Counted from the stretch's first letter, positions 19,453 to 28,260 are shown. The stretch: 41,759 nucleotides of DNA from Trichomonas tenax (GCA_023091735.1 JALKBU010000416.1:1-41759); one strand, 5' to 3'. A program made the numbers and translations. The notes: generated by a model from the letters alone, not told the origin.

Positions 19453-20340
19453 TTATTGATCGATAGAGAGGTCAACACCAAATGTATAATCGGCCTCGAA
19501 ATGTTTCAATGCGCAATTAACTTTTAATGAACATTTTTCATTCAACTTTCTTGTAAGCTCAGAGTAAACTGTTCCATTTGACGATACGATTGAATGTACC
19601 TGAGAATCGCCTTTATTGTAAACCCATGAAAGATCTAATGCAGCATAAGCAGGAAGTCTGTTGACACGCACCTGGGCACCAACTGCAAGATTTGGCTTAA
19701 CCTGGTTTGTTAAACGAATCTGATAATTATTTAAGTTTGAAATGAAATGGAATTTGTACTTTTCGAGATTGATGAATGCCATAACTGAGAACTTAGCTTC
19801 TAGTTCCTGTGGAAGATATTGCAATCCGATGTTGTATTTTGAAGAGCCGATAACAGCAGAAGCAGATTGAAGCTTAGGCTTCTTCAATTCTGATGTAGAA
19901 AAGCTCACACAATAGTTTGACCATGGTTGCCTGAAGATTGCAAAAGTATAAGCGTTCCACATTTGGAAGTTTGTTAGAAATCCTGCTTTTGCTGTAACAA
20001 ATGGCGAAGAAGATGTAACAGCTGAAATGTCGGCCATGTCTGTCGATAATTGGGCGCTAAAATCGTAGTTTGGAATAGATTTTTGCAAACCAACAGCAAT
20101 AGAGCGAATTGGATTTGGAACATATTTGAATTCTGTTGTCGATTGAGGAACTAAAGAGATTTTCAATGGTTGAAGATTTCCAGCAATTAAATAATTAATA
20201 TCATATTTTGCAATTGCGGAATATTTAACGCTGAGACCAGTAGAATTAGACATAGTGAAAAGAGCGTCATTGATACTGTTGATGTCTTCATACTGTGGTA
20301 ATAATGTAACAGTCGTTGTCTCTTCTTTAGCCTCAGACAT
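19453..20340 (-). CDS. Tom40/VDAC-superfamily beta-barrel protein of the hydrogenosome outer membrane
   Basis: The frame opens with TTG at 20430, but the upstream part is basic and implausible; ATG at 20340 (MSEAKEETTTVTLLPQYEDI) gives 295 residues, the usual length of Tom40 and VDAC proteins. After a short polar N-terminal segment the sequence is a series of about 10-residue amphipathic strands with alternating hydrophobic positions. The last strand reads TFGVDLSIDQ, in which TFGVDLSI exactly fits the mitochondrial beta-signal (polar-x-Gly-x-x-hydrophobic-x-hydrophobic) recognised by Sam50. In an organism with hydrogenosomes this predicts import and insertion into their outer membrane. Tom40-like and VDAC-like roles cannot be separated by eye. 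TTACATGTCA (20357-20366) sits 17 bases before the ATG, with two more copies within 120 bases. Confidence 0.75.
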   Translation of the reverse strand: MSEAKEETTTVTLLPQYEDINSINDALFTMSNSTGLSVKYSAIAKYDINYLIAGNLQPLKISLVPQSTTEFKYVPNPIRSIAVGLQKSIPNYDFSAQLSTDMADISAVTSSSPFVTAKAGFLTNFQMWNAYTFAIFRQPWSNYCVSFSTSELKKPKLQSASAVIGSSKYNIGLQYLPQELEAKFSVMAFINLEKYKFHFISNLNNYQIRLTNQVKPNLAVGAQVRVNRLPAYAALDLSWVYNKGDSQVHSIVSSNGTVYSELTRKLNEKCSLKVNCALKHFEADYTFGVDLSIDQ

Positions 20341-20356
20341 TATTTTTGAAATAAAT

Positions 20357-20460
20357 TTACATGTCAAATAGAATATTATACGTCGGAATTGGTCACTTAC
20401 ATGGCAAATGCTAAATTTACATTTGTACAATATGAAAACAATTGAAAAATTTACATGGCA
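20357..20460 (-). promoter_or_regulatory. Cluster of three TTACATG(T/G)CA words before the beta-barrel gene
   Basis: TTACATGTCA is at 20357-20366, TTACATGGCA at 20397-20406 and TTACATGGCA at 20451-20460, spaced 40 and 54 bases. In gene orientation they read TG(A/C)CATGTAA. The same word occurs before other genes here, so this is a candidate promoter element. Confidence 0.5.
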
Positions 20461-20517
20461 AACATAATAATTACGTGAGAAGTCACTCCATTCCCTAATT
20501 TTACACCTACTTAATCC

Positions 20518-20592
20518 TATGATCTCTTTTTATGCCATTCACTTATATACATCAAGTCCTTTATAGCCCTTAGCTTTCAGCGAACAATTTCA
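20518..20592. repeat. Diverged 75-bp repeat, copy B
   Basis: This is the partner of 18842-18916, in the same orientation and ungapped, about 85% identical by eye. It lies 178 bases before the start of the beta-barrel gene. Confidence 0.7.
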
Positions 20593-20898
20593 AAATTCCA
20601 AAGATATGAAAAATAATTCTCAAATTTTTATACTTATTGCATGCTCATTTTATATTTAATGTCTGTGCATTCCACATTTGACTTTCAAAATCCCCAAAGA
20701 AACAATATTTCGAAATTCAGAAAAAATATTACTGTACTGAAAGGCAAAGATTAACTAAATAATAATTTCTACCACTAAGCTTCATTTGCTAGTTCACCAG
20801 ATTTCAAAATTACGAAATTTTAGTTTTTCTCGAATTATTTATCGAAGAACTATCAATTATTTCATCGTATCCAAGTTTTGCTCAGTAAGTTATCAATA

Positions 20899-21006
20899 TA
20901 AACTACATTTTTTAATCTAGGTGCTCCTCTCAATTTTTTCAATGGTGCTCCCTCAATATAGTGAGGAACACACCCGTAGAGTACCTAGATTAAAAAATGT
21001 AGTTTA
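20899..21006. mobile_element. 108-bp hairpin element with 24-bp perfect inverted arms (MITE candidate)
   Basis: 20899-20922 is the exact reverse complement of 20983-21006 (24 bases each; the outer part reads TAAACTACATTTT and the inner end CTAGGT). If the outermost TA on each side is a target duplication, the element is 104 bp with 22-bp inverted termini, as in Tc1/mariner-type MITEs. The 60-base interior is less AT-rich and holds GGTGCTCC twice (20920 and 20944 regions) and a small stem CCTCA/TGAGG (about 20951-20966). It ends 64 bases before repeat copy 2. It has no coding capacity. Confidence 0.7.
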
Positions 21007-21069
21007 CCATTTTTTTATTTTAACATTTTACTCTATTATATATTATGATTCAAAAATTATTCTTGAATA

Positions 21070-21723
21070 TGTTGCGAACCGAAAGTTGTCGTGAAAAGTG
21101 GCATTATCTGACATGTAAGTAGAATATTTGACAAATAAATATTTACGTGGCATGTGATTATAAATGATTATTGGAAGAATGATATCCTATATTTGTTTAA
21201 ACTTACTTTGAAAATAAAAATTAAGTGCTTGATTGGGACTTTTAGCGAAGGTGCTAGCAATCCAGTCCACAGTTCTTCCTTTCAGACTCAGTTTTCGAAA
21301 TAATCAGCGGTTTACTCTACAGAATGACTATGAAAGGTTGAAATATAGAAATTACTCTTATTCAATTACACAATTTCTCTTTATATTATCTTCAGTTATA
21401 ATTTTAATAAATTCGATATTGATCAAAATTTATGATTAAGATCTGATAATTTTTCATCTTCATCGCCAGTCTATATCCTATGTGTTGCATGATTATTGGA
21501 GCTTTATTATAAATTTTGATCAATTTATAAATTTTTCTTATAATGAGAAACAAATATGATTGATCGGTGTAATGTAATCATGAAAAACTTTTTCAACAAT
21601 TAACATGAATTAAACATATATGTTTGTATATATATAATATGTATATAAATAATATATAATATAGATGTGGATTGTGGATATAAACTTTATATATACAAAA
21701 CTTATAAAATATTTATTAAAAAT
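21070..21723. repeat. 654-bp dispersed repeat, copy 2
   Basis: This copy has the same sequence and orientation as 14129-14782, differing at about seven positions with no gap. After 21723 it meets unrelated sequence (GTGGCAGGGTGCC) instead of integrase, so it lacks the coding part found beside copy 1. Its minus-strand short frame is kept open but two of its residues differ from copy 1, so there is no sign of selection on it. Confidence 0.85.
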
Positions 21724-22774
21724 GTGGCAGGGTGCCAATAATTGATCAATGAGGTATTGTCCCTATAGCCTCTGAGTTAGATCAATTGATGTTGACTTTC
21801 AAACTTAATATATTAGTCGAAATACAACTATTTGTAAATTTGTTGAAGCTAGGCAATACCTTAGAATGTATCAATGAATATTGCATCAGGAAGCACAGAT
21901 TCAGAATGCAAGATACACTGATTTTTCTAAAAACTTAAACATGCGCATCTGGCATGTAAAGTTGTTATATTTGTCATTATGGCAATAAAATAAACTTACA
22001 TGACGGATTGACTAATTTTGATGAATAAATAATGTTTATTGTCAGAATGATAATTACATGTCAAACATATATATGAAAATATTTTATTCTATATATGTTG
22101 TATTGTCAATTTGATCAATTAAAATCTAAAAATATTTCAATGTATTCAATAAATTGAGACAGATTTGACAGCGCTGATTTAGTGATATCTCTACTGTACA
22201 TGCTCTCTAAAGCATTATCCCCATTTGTACGTTTAGCTTCTATCAAAAGTCATTTGTAAACCTTTCAACACTAATTTTGAGACCATTATATAAAAAATAT
22301 GATTTTACATAACCTCAATACCCTAAAAACCTAGATAAATGGTTTTTGCTAATTTACATTTTGGCAGAGGCGGATAAAATTTTTGAGTGTCATTAATCAA
22401 AATAAGGCAAAATTATTTTCCTGCTCACCTGTCGAATGAAAAATCAACAAAATTTTTCAAAAACAGTTTTTCAAATGAAAATAATAATCTTTTATTTACC
22501 TTCATCTATAGAAAAGGATTTCATGGCAATTAAAACTGAAATACAATCGATTGTTTATACCAGTATCGGATATCCCTATGATCTGTTCATTTCAAGCAAA
22601 AACGAAAATTACCCTTCTCCTTTTTACCCTTTTTGATTTCCCTTATTTAAAAAGGGAATTTTTTTGTATATAAAGGTATCAGGTGAAGCCAGATCCAACA
22701 AGATAAAAATAAGATTTTCTTAAAAAAATATAAACTTCTGAAATTGTTTATCGTTGTGAAAAAAAAATAATAAA
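21724..22774. other. 1.05-kb gap between repeat copy 2 and the AKT-like gene
   Basis: No intact gene is believed. The gap holds three words of the recurrent motif (TGGCATGTAA 21950-21959, TTACATGACG 21996-22005, TTACATGTCA 22054-22063), a coding-like minus-strand remnant (22115-22249), and a 7-bp stem inverted repeat TTCCCTT/AAGGGAA (22638-22644 and 22652-22658), 117 bases before the kinase ATG. A 66-aa plus frame at 22436 has an ATG but looks like noise. Confidence 0.4.
22115..22249 (-). pseudogene. Coding-like 44-residue remnant
   Basis: Between stops, the minus strand reads LLIEAKRTNGDNALESMYSR then DITKSALSNLSQFIEYIEIF and LDFN. The residue mix is much more protein-like than the surrounding gap. 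There is no start codon. In the next frame upstream a second short run begins MVSKLVLKGLQMTFDRS. This suggests a decayed, frameshifted gene end. No family is recognised. Confidence 0.3.
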
Positions 22775-24142
22775 ATGTCTGTGTATAAAACTGGATGGGC
22801 AATAAAACAAGGAGGTATGATTAAAACCTGGAAGAAGAGGTACTTTGTACTCACCGATGACTGGTTGGTCTACTATGATAAGCCAGACGGCACAGAGCAC
22901 GGCAGAATCTGTCTCGACCCGACCGTTACCGTTTCTCCAGCTCCAGATTGCAAAAAACAACCAGCATATAAAATAGTTACATCGGGGCGTACTTACTACG
23001 TCGTTCCGGAATCTCAAACCGAAGTTAATGAGTGGGTATCTGTAATAACGGCCGCCATTAACGCGTCTAAGAACAAGAGAATTCCAAAGGCTGGTGTCCC
23101 AGTGCAGAAGGCTCCAACGGCTGGAGATGCTCCCACAAAGAAAGTTTCGATGGATGATTTCCAGATCCTTGGCGTTTTAGGTCGCGGTACATATGGCAAG
23201 GTTCAGCTCGTCAAGGAGAAAGAAACTGGAAAACTCTTCGCTCTTAAGACAATGAGTAAGCGTCTTTTGCAAGAGTCAGATCAAGTTGAGCAAACTATTA
23301 CCGAAAGAAACGTTCTCCTCACAACAAGGCACCCGTTCCTCGTTTGCGCTCACTACACATTCCAGACAGATGCGAAAATCTTCATGGTTTTGGACTATGT
23401 CCCTGGTGGCGAACTTTTCGGACGTCTTAAGGAGGAATCCTTGTTCTCAGAAAATCGTGTTCGTCTTTATGCCGCCGAAATCTGCCTCGGTCTTGGTTAT
23501 CTCCACAAACTTGGTTTTATCTATCGCGATCTCAAGCCCGAAAACATCCTTATCGATGGCGAAGGACATCTTAAGATCACCGACTTCGGTCTCGCCAAGA
23601 ATACAGATATGGGCACCACAAGCACATTCTGCGGTACTCCAGAATATATTGCCCCAGAAATGCTTCAACGTATTCCTTATACAAAGGCCGTTGACTGGTG
23701 GTCATATGGTATCATCATCTACGAAATGCTTACAGGTCTCCCACCATTCTACGATGAAAATACAAATCAAATGTATCGCTCAATTCTTCGTGATGAAGTT
23801 CGCTATCCAAGCCACGTCAGTCACGATGCAAGAAGCCTTATTAGCAAACTTCTCAATCGTAATCCAGAGGCTCGTCTTGGTGCTGGTCCAAACGACTACG
23901 AAGACGTCAAGGCACATCCATTCTTCGCTTCCCTCAACTGGGAGAACGTTTTCAACAAGAAGACAAAGCCAGAATGGAAACCAAAGATAAAGAACGCATC
24001 AGATACTTCCTTATTCGACGAGGAGTTCACACACGAAACCGCTGGTGTTTCATTCGAAGATGGCTCTCTCATCGGCGCTGACACACAGAGTCAGTTCAAC
24101 GGATTTACTTGTACACAAGATTCTACCCTCGATAGGCTTTAA
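22775..24142 (+). CDS. PH-domain AGC protein kinase, AKT/PKB-like
   Basis: The 455-aa protein starts at ATG 22775. An N-terminal PH domain (about 3-95: GWAIKQGGMIKTWKKRYFVL, ending VNEWVSVITAAINAS) is followed by an AGC kinase domain. The catalytic landmarks are intact: GRGTYGKV at 136-143, Lys158 in FALKTM, YRDLKPEN with Asp252, DFG at 270-272, and APE at 293-295. The activation-loop site Thr284 in STFCGTPEY is the PDK1 position, and the C-tail ends with a hydrophobic motif FNGFTC with Thr445 at the place of AKT Ser473. This domain order and size are those of AKT, so phosphoinositide-regulated growth or survival signalling at membranes is expected. The codons are strongly biased, suggesting good expression. 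The N-terminal PH basic residues look suited to lipid binding, but specificity is not shown. Confidence 0.93.
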   Translation: MSVYKTGWAIKQGGMIKTWKKRYFVLTDDWLVYYDKPDGTEHGRICLDPTVTVSPAPDCKKQPAYKIVTSGRTYYVVPESQTEVNEWVSVITAAINASKNKRIPKAGVPVQKAPTAGDAPTKKVSMDDFQILGVLGRGTYGKVQLVKEKETGKLFALKTMSKRLLQESDQVEQTITERNVLLTTRHPFLVCAHYTFQTDAKIFMVLDYVPGGELFGRLKEESLFSENRVRLYAAEICLGLGYLHKLGFIYRDLKPENILIDGEGHLKITDFGLAKNTDMGTTSTFCGTPEYIAPEMLQRIPYTKAVDWWSYGIIIYEMLTGLPPFYDENTNQMYRSILRDEVRYPSHVSHDARSLISKLLNRNPEARLGAGPNDYEDVKAHPFFASLNWENVFNKKTKPEWKPKIKNASDTSLFDEEFTHETAGVSFEDGSLIGADTQSQFNGFTCTQDSTLDRL

Positions 24143-24315
24143 GAATTATATTATGAATTTTGACGAATTAGAATTTCAGTTATATGGTATATAAATATGC
24201 ATTTTATATCGATTTAATTAAACGACATTTTTAGTTGAAATATTTTTATTTCCGAACTCTTATTTTTGAAAATAAAATACAATTCTATTGGATAAAACAA
24301 ACATCATGTTTAAAC
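24143..24315. terminator. Convergent 3' region shared by the AKT-like and Rad1 genes
   Basis: These 173 AT-rich bases lie between two facing stop codons and must hold both poly(A) sites. No other feature is seen. Confidence 0.4.
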
Positions 24316-25164
24316 TCACAAAGTGTTATCTTCAAGTGGTTGAAGAATAAATTCGACAACAGTGCCGACATCGCCGACAGTTTGGTTGGATATGGCCTGC
24401 TGTATGGAGAGCATTCCATTTCCTTTAAACTTGAAGCTAGTGTCTGATGATAAATCCATAGCTTTCAAAACTGGCCAAAGGGAAGAAATTGGATAGCATG
24501 CTTCTAGTGGCTCGCAGAGATCGAATTTAGGACGCTGAGCCATGAGCAAGCCGAAATCCATTGTGGAACGCACTGTTCCAAAAGGTCCCTCCATTTGGAC
24601 TTCAAACAGTCTTGCGACTGCGTCAATAACCATTTTAACAGGGATTGTGTTCTTAACAGAAGCTTCGGGCAAAATAAACATTTCTTTCACAATTGAAGAA
24701 CGAATCATGAAAGAAGCAACTTCTACTGAGTCTGGGGCTGAAAACGCCTTGGAAAGCGTCATGCTGTTCACTTGAGCAGCAGGGTAATATAATGTTCTGA
24801 GTGTGCAATTTGTGGATGAAGTTCCGTCTGTGATTTCAACTTGTATCTCAGCATCACTTCTTGATCTTATTTCGAGTTCTGTCGCAGTTTCTGCGAACAA
24901 TTTGATGCAGTTGATGAATTTTGTAAGATTCATTCTGAATTCGAAGTTTTCTTCACGAACAAGTGCATAATTCTGGAATAATCCTGACCTCAATAGCACG
25001 CTTGCCTGTATTGTTGATGTATCTTCAGTCAAAATCAAGATTCCATCATTTGAAACACTCGCTGAGCACAATTGGTCCTCTTCTTCCTTCCACGCTATAG
25101 CTTGCAACGCTTGCGAAAGGAATTTTGGATTGTCTGTGGAACATGAGAATATTAAATCAGACAT
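24316..25164 (-). CDS. RAD1: Rad1, subunit of the 9-1-1 checkpoint clamp
   Basis: The 282-aa protein starts at ATG 25164 (complement). It has the two-domain sliding-clamp layout: the N-terminal half carries SVSNDGILILTEDTSTIQAS then VLLRSGLFQNY, matching the GI.v..ee....qa..f....F.ey pattern of Rad1; the C-terminal half ends FKFKGNGMLSIQQAISNQ then VVEFILQPLED, like the Rad1 ending (GLLSLQ...EYY..P.EE). The length equals that of human RAD1 (282). PCNA is excluded by the lack of its usual N-terminal F.A.L.....L..... DLV.DA pattern and by the C-terminus. With Rad9 and Hus1 it would form the clamp loaded at damaged DNA. It is divergent from the ATG16-like gene, 201 bases away. Confidence 0.83.
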   Translation of the reverse strand: MSDLIFSCSTDNPKFLSQALQAIAWKEEEDQLCSASVSNDGILILTEDTSTIQASVLLRSGLFQNYALVREENFEFRMNLTKFINCIKLFAETATELEIRSRSDAEIQVEITDGTSSTNCTLRTLYYPAAQVNSMTLSKAFSAPDSVEVASFMIRSSIVKEMFILPEASVKNTIPVKMVIDAVARLFEVQMEGPFGTVRSTMDFGLLMAQRPKFDLCEPLEACYPISSLWPVLKAMDLSSDTSFKFKGNGMLSIQQAISNQTVGDVGTVVEFILQPLEDNTL

Positions 25165-25336
25165 TTTTTATAAAAAACAAAATGTTTTTCTAATTCCTCG
25201 AGGAAGTTGTTTTTTCATGTTTACAAAATAATCGTCCTTCACTTTTTGGTGTGTCACTTTTACATTATATTGTCACCTTTGTGTTATGTTTTTATATGTC
25301 AAATTATGTATTAAATTTTTGATGCCAATTTTCGAT

Positions 25337-25346
25337 TGTCACCTTT
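25337..25346 (+). promoter_or_regulatory. Inr-like TGTCACCTTT before the ATG16-like gene
   Basis: TGTCACCTTT ends 19 bases before the ATG at 25366. TCACCTTT fits the trichomonad initiator TCA(+1)YT. Two related words, TGTCACTTTT (25252-25261) and TGTCACCTTT (25271-25280), are upstream in the same divergent region. Confidence 0.5.
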
Positions 25347-25365
25347 TTGTCAATTTTTTCAAAAA

Positions 25366-26799
25366 ATGAGTGAAATTTTAACTTCTTTAAAGAATCGAGA
25401 CGAAAAACCAAAGAGCCAATTTGAGCAGAATCTTTTCATGCTCTCTAGTCGCTACAGTGCATTAAAAGCGGAAAATACACAAAATAAAGCACTGAAAGAA
25501 GAGTTAGAAAATAAAATGCAAAATCTTTCAAAAGGTGACCTCACAGCTGGTGAGTCTGATATCAACTCTCTTAATGCACAGCTTGTAAAGCTTTTTAGAG
25601 AACTTGATGGATTAAAATCCGAAAAAGATAAGCTTGACCAAGAAATAAAGGATAAAACTGAAATCAAATGCGACGTGGAAAAGTCCAACGTCAACCTCGC
25701 AAATAATATTACGAAACTCGAATCTGAAATTTCAACACTCGATCAAACACGAATTGAAAACGATAAAACACTTAAAAAAATAATGAGCGAAATTGAAAAC
25801 GCCAACAAAGACTCAGAAGGACTTCAAAACTCGATCAATCAAATTAAGGAAGAAATCTTCATTTACAGAAGGAATGCGAAGCAATCTAAGGCCTACATTG
25901 ATGAATTCAAGTCTAAGCTTCCACATCGACCTCTTCAAAAACTCCTTCTCAAAAAAGAAGCTCATCCATCTTCAATTCCTGCAATTTGCTTCGGCCCGAA
26001 CTACAAATCATTCATCACCGTCGGCGAAGACAAATTCTTGAAGCAGTGGAACCTTCCTTCACTCTCTGTTTCATTGAATATCGGAACACATTCGATTGTT
26101 AACAACATTCGATTTAATCAAGATTCGCAATTCCTTTCATTATCATGCCAAGACAAATATATTCGTATTTTGGATCTATCGAACGGAAGATTTGCCTGCG
26201 AACTTTCAAACCACACAGATCAGTGCACAGATGTTGCATGGATATCTAAAAACCAGCTTTTAAGTGGCTCCAAGGATCGCACAGTTAAATTATATGATAT
26301 ATCAAGGAAAGCAGTTTTAACAACAATCAACGCGATCAGCGCTGTTTATTCTATTTGCCCGGCACAGCAGTATTATGCAGCAGGTTGTGTTGATGGCAGC
26401 GTCAGGATTATTGACACACAATCAAAGAAAGTCGTTCACACAATGTCGAGACTTCACTCCAAGGCCGTAGTTTCTATTGAGAAATTTGATGATTCTATTT
26501 ATTCGCTCGGCCTCGATGGTGTTGTTTGCGAGACGAATATTAAGACGATGACAAAAGTTAGAGAGTGGAAGGATCCAAAACTCGAAGTTAAGAGTTATAT
26601 GGCGAAGATGTCACTCTCTCTTGATGGAGGATTCTTAGCTGTTCCATCAACAAAAGGTGTTTGCATTCTATTTGACACAACAGCACCTGTACAGCCAATT
26701 TATTTGGAACATGATGGAAAAGAAGTTATTTCAACTGCTTTTGCCGGAAACATGCTCGCAACAGGAACATCCAGCAAAGACTTATATCTCTGGGTCTAA
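25366..26799 (+). CDS. Coiled-coil plus WD40 protein, ATG16-like
   Basis: An upstream TTG extends the frame to 25336, but ATG 25366 (MSEILTSLKNRDEK), which follows the Inr-like site, is the likely start: 477 residues. Residues about 10-200 are a long coiled coil (NSLNAQLVKLFRELDGLKSE, LESEISTLDQTRIEND). The rest forms seven WD40 blades, for example SCQDKYIRILDLSNG, LSGSKDRTVKLYDISR and the final GTSSKDLYLWV. Coiled coil followed by seven blades with this size is the plan of ATG16 proteins, which bind ATG5-ATG12 and place the lipidation of Atg8 on membranes. The short N-terminal ATG5-binding helix is plausible but not certain. Other coiled-coil/WD proteins cannot be excluded. The stop is only 30 bases from the stop of the convergent gene. 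Confidence 0.8.
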   Translation: MSEILTSLKNRDEKPKSQFEQNLFMLSSRYSALKAENTQNKALKEELENKMQNLSKGDLTAGESDINSLNAQLVKLFRELDGLKSEKDKLDQEIKDKTEIKCDVEKSNVNLANNITKLESEISTLDQTRIENDKTLKKIMSEIENANKDSEGLQNSINQIKEEIFIYRRNAKQSKAYIDEFKSKLPHRPLQKLLLKKEAHPSSIPAICFGPNYKSFITVGEDKFLKQWNLPSLSVSLNIGTHSIVNNIRFNQDSQFLSLSCQDKYIRILDLSNGRFACELSNHTDQCTDVAWISKNQLLSGSKDRTVKLYDISRKAVLTTINAISAVYSICPAQQYYAAGCVDGSVRIIDTQSKKVVHTMSRLHSKAVVSIEKFDDSIYSLGLDGVVCETNIKTMTKVREWKDPKLEVKSYMAKMSLSLDGGFLAVPSTKGVCILFDTTAPVQPIYLEHDGKEVISTAFAGNMLATGTSSKDLYLWV

Positions 26800-26829
26800 A
26801 ATATTACTTTTATTACAAACATTATATTA

Positions 26830-28257
26830 TTACTCTCCAGGTAACTTCGAGAAAATAGATTCAACGAGTATTTTAAGTTTTGGATCATCAAAATCATCAA
26901 TTGAGTCTAATGCATCATACATATCTGATGTTTCTAGAACTATCAGTATTTGATCGAGCATTGGACTTCCTGCTAAAACTGTTAACATTCTGTCTATTCC
27001 AATTAACGCCATTTCAATATCTTGATGTAGCATCGTAGATATGCTGTCGAATATTATGTTCACTATATTGCAAGTGTAAAAACGAACGAAGTATTCTTCA
27101 GGCATCGTCAAAACTATTGCTGCTAAAATCTTAAAATAAGATCTCTTCGATAACATACTGCATGATTCCATTAATGCTATTAAGTTTGGTATTAGTGTAC
27201 TGTCTAAAAGCATAGCAGAACCCATTGGATGGCACATTGCAACACTAAAAAGACATTTTGAAGCTTGAACTTGAATAACATCACTGAAAGATTCCAGATT
27301 TTGCATTATATATCCAATAGGAATCTGAGGCAATATTTCTTCATAAGGAACATCTGAGATGTTTAAAATCTGATCAATCAATCTCAAACATGCTTCAGTT
27401 GTTTCATCCTCAACAGATAAAAGAAGTGGAAAGACTTTTGGTGGAAAATACTTAAAGAAAACTTGTGCTTGATGTATGTTTCTATGAATTGCTGCTTTCA
27501 GCACATATATTGCATTTGCATACAGTTCAGACTTATCAGATGATAGAGCTGTATACGCCATATGCAAAGCTAACTCAAACTTCTTTGGATTTAATTCATT
27601 TAACTTCATTATATAATGTTCAACAAAATAAAGAATTCTTTCTCCATCTTCAGGCTCGAAATCGAGAATGTTTTGTGTTGCAAAATTAAAGAATTTCTGG
27701 CATAGTTTTGGAAGTATTTCGTCTCCTTCAGCAAAATATTCATAAAAGATCGCTATAGTTTGAAGTTGTTTCTTTCGATAATCTAAATATTTTTCCATTG
27801 TTTCTTTCTGTTTTAGAACCTCAATATCCTTACCATCAATAAAAGGTTGAAAATGCTCAAGTATTCTGAACTCTAGCAAATTCCTTTGCGAGATTAATTT
27901 CATTCTTAATAATGATGCCAATAATTCGGCAACTGGAATATATTTTTCGATACAGTAGTCTCTGGATATTTCGTATTTGCAAGCTAATTCGATTAAATAA
28001 CGAGAAATAATATCGATTAATTGTTTTTCGACTAAATATGAAGGATCTATTGAAATATATGGTTGAATTTTGAATGCAAGATGAGTGATAACGTATTCAG
28101 CCTTGTCTATTGTAAAATCACCAAAATCTTGAAAATTCAAGAAAAGAGTCTTGTAAGCCATCTCAAAATCCTCGTTTTCCTCCTTCAGGTTCAGTCTTTT
28201 AACAGAAGTTTTGCGAAGACTTTTAATCATTTCTTGATTATTTTTAAATTCTTCCAT
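26830..28257 (-). CDS. Armadillo-like repeat protein with basic N-terminus (475 aa)
   Basis: The ATG at 28257 (complement) reads MEEFKNNQEMIKSLRKTSVK. The N-terminal RKTSVKRLN stretch followed by an acidic run recalls an importin-beta-binding-like start, but it is short. The rest is helical, with ARM/HEAT-type spacing (ANAIYVLKAAIHRN, EACLRLIDQILNIS, IQVQASKCLFSVAMCH). It is similar in size and style to the protein at 1437-2741; both may belong to an expanded trichomonad family of ARM-like proteins. No specific partner can be named. An Inr-like site lies just before the ATG. Confidence 0.8.
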   Translation of the reverse strand: MEEFKNNQEMIKSLRKTSVKRLNLKEENEDFEMAYKTLFLNFQDFGDFTIDKAEYVITHLAFKIQPYISIDPSYLVEKQLIDIISRYLIELACKYEISRDYCIEKYIPVAELLASLLRMKLISQRNLLEFRILEHFQPFIDGKDIEVLKQKETMEKYLDYRKKQLQTIAIFYEYFAEGDEILPKLCQKFFNFATQNILDFEPEDGERILYFVEHYIMKLNELNPKKFELALHMAYTALSSDKSELYANAIYVLKAAIHRNIHQAQVFFKYFPPKVFPLLLSVEDETTEACLRLIDQILNISDVPYEEILPQIPIGYIMQNLESFSDVIQVQASKCLFSVAMCHPMGSAMLLDSTLIPNLIALMESCSMLSKRSYFKILAAIVLTMPEEYFVRFYTCNIVNIIFDSISTMLHQDIEMALIGIDRMLTVLAGSPMLDQILIVLETSDMYDALDSIDDFDDPKLKILVESIFSKLPGE

Positions 28258-28260
28258 TCT

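Noticed and set aside
22436..22636. 66-aa plus-strand frame with an ATG before the AKT-like gene
   Set aside because: Low-complexity, no conserved pattern, and no initiator or motif before it.
24316..25164. PCNA as identity of the clamp protein
   Set aside because: The N-terminal and C-terminal patterns (GILILTEDT..., GMLSIQQ...EFI..PLED) fit Rad1 rather than PCNA.
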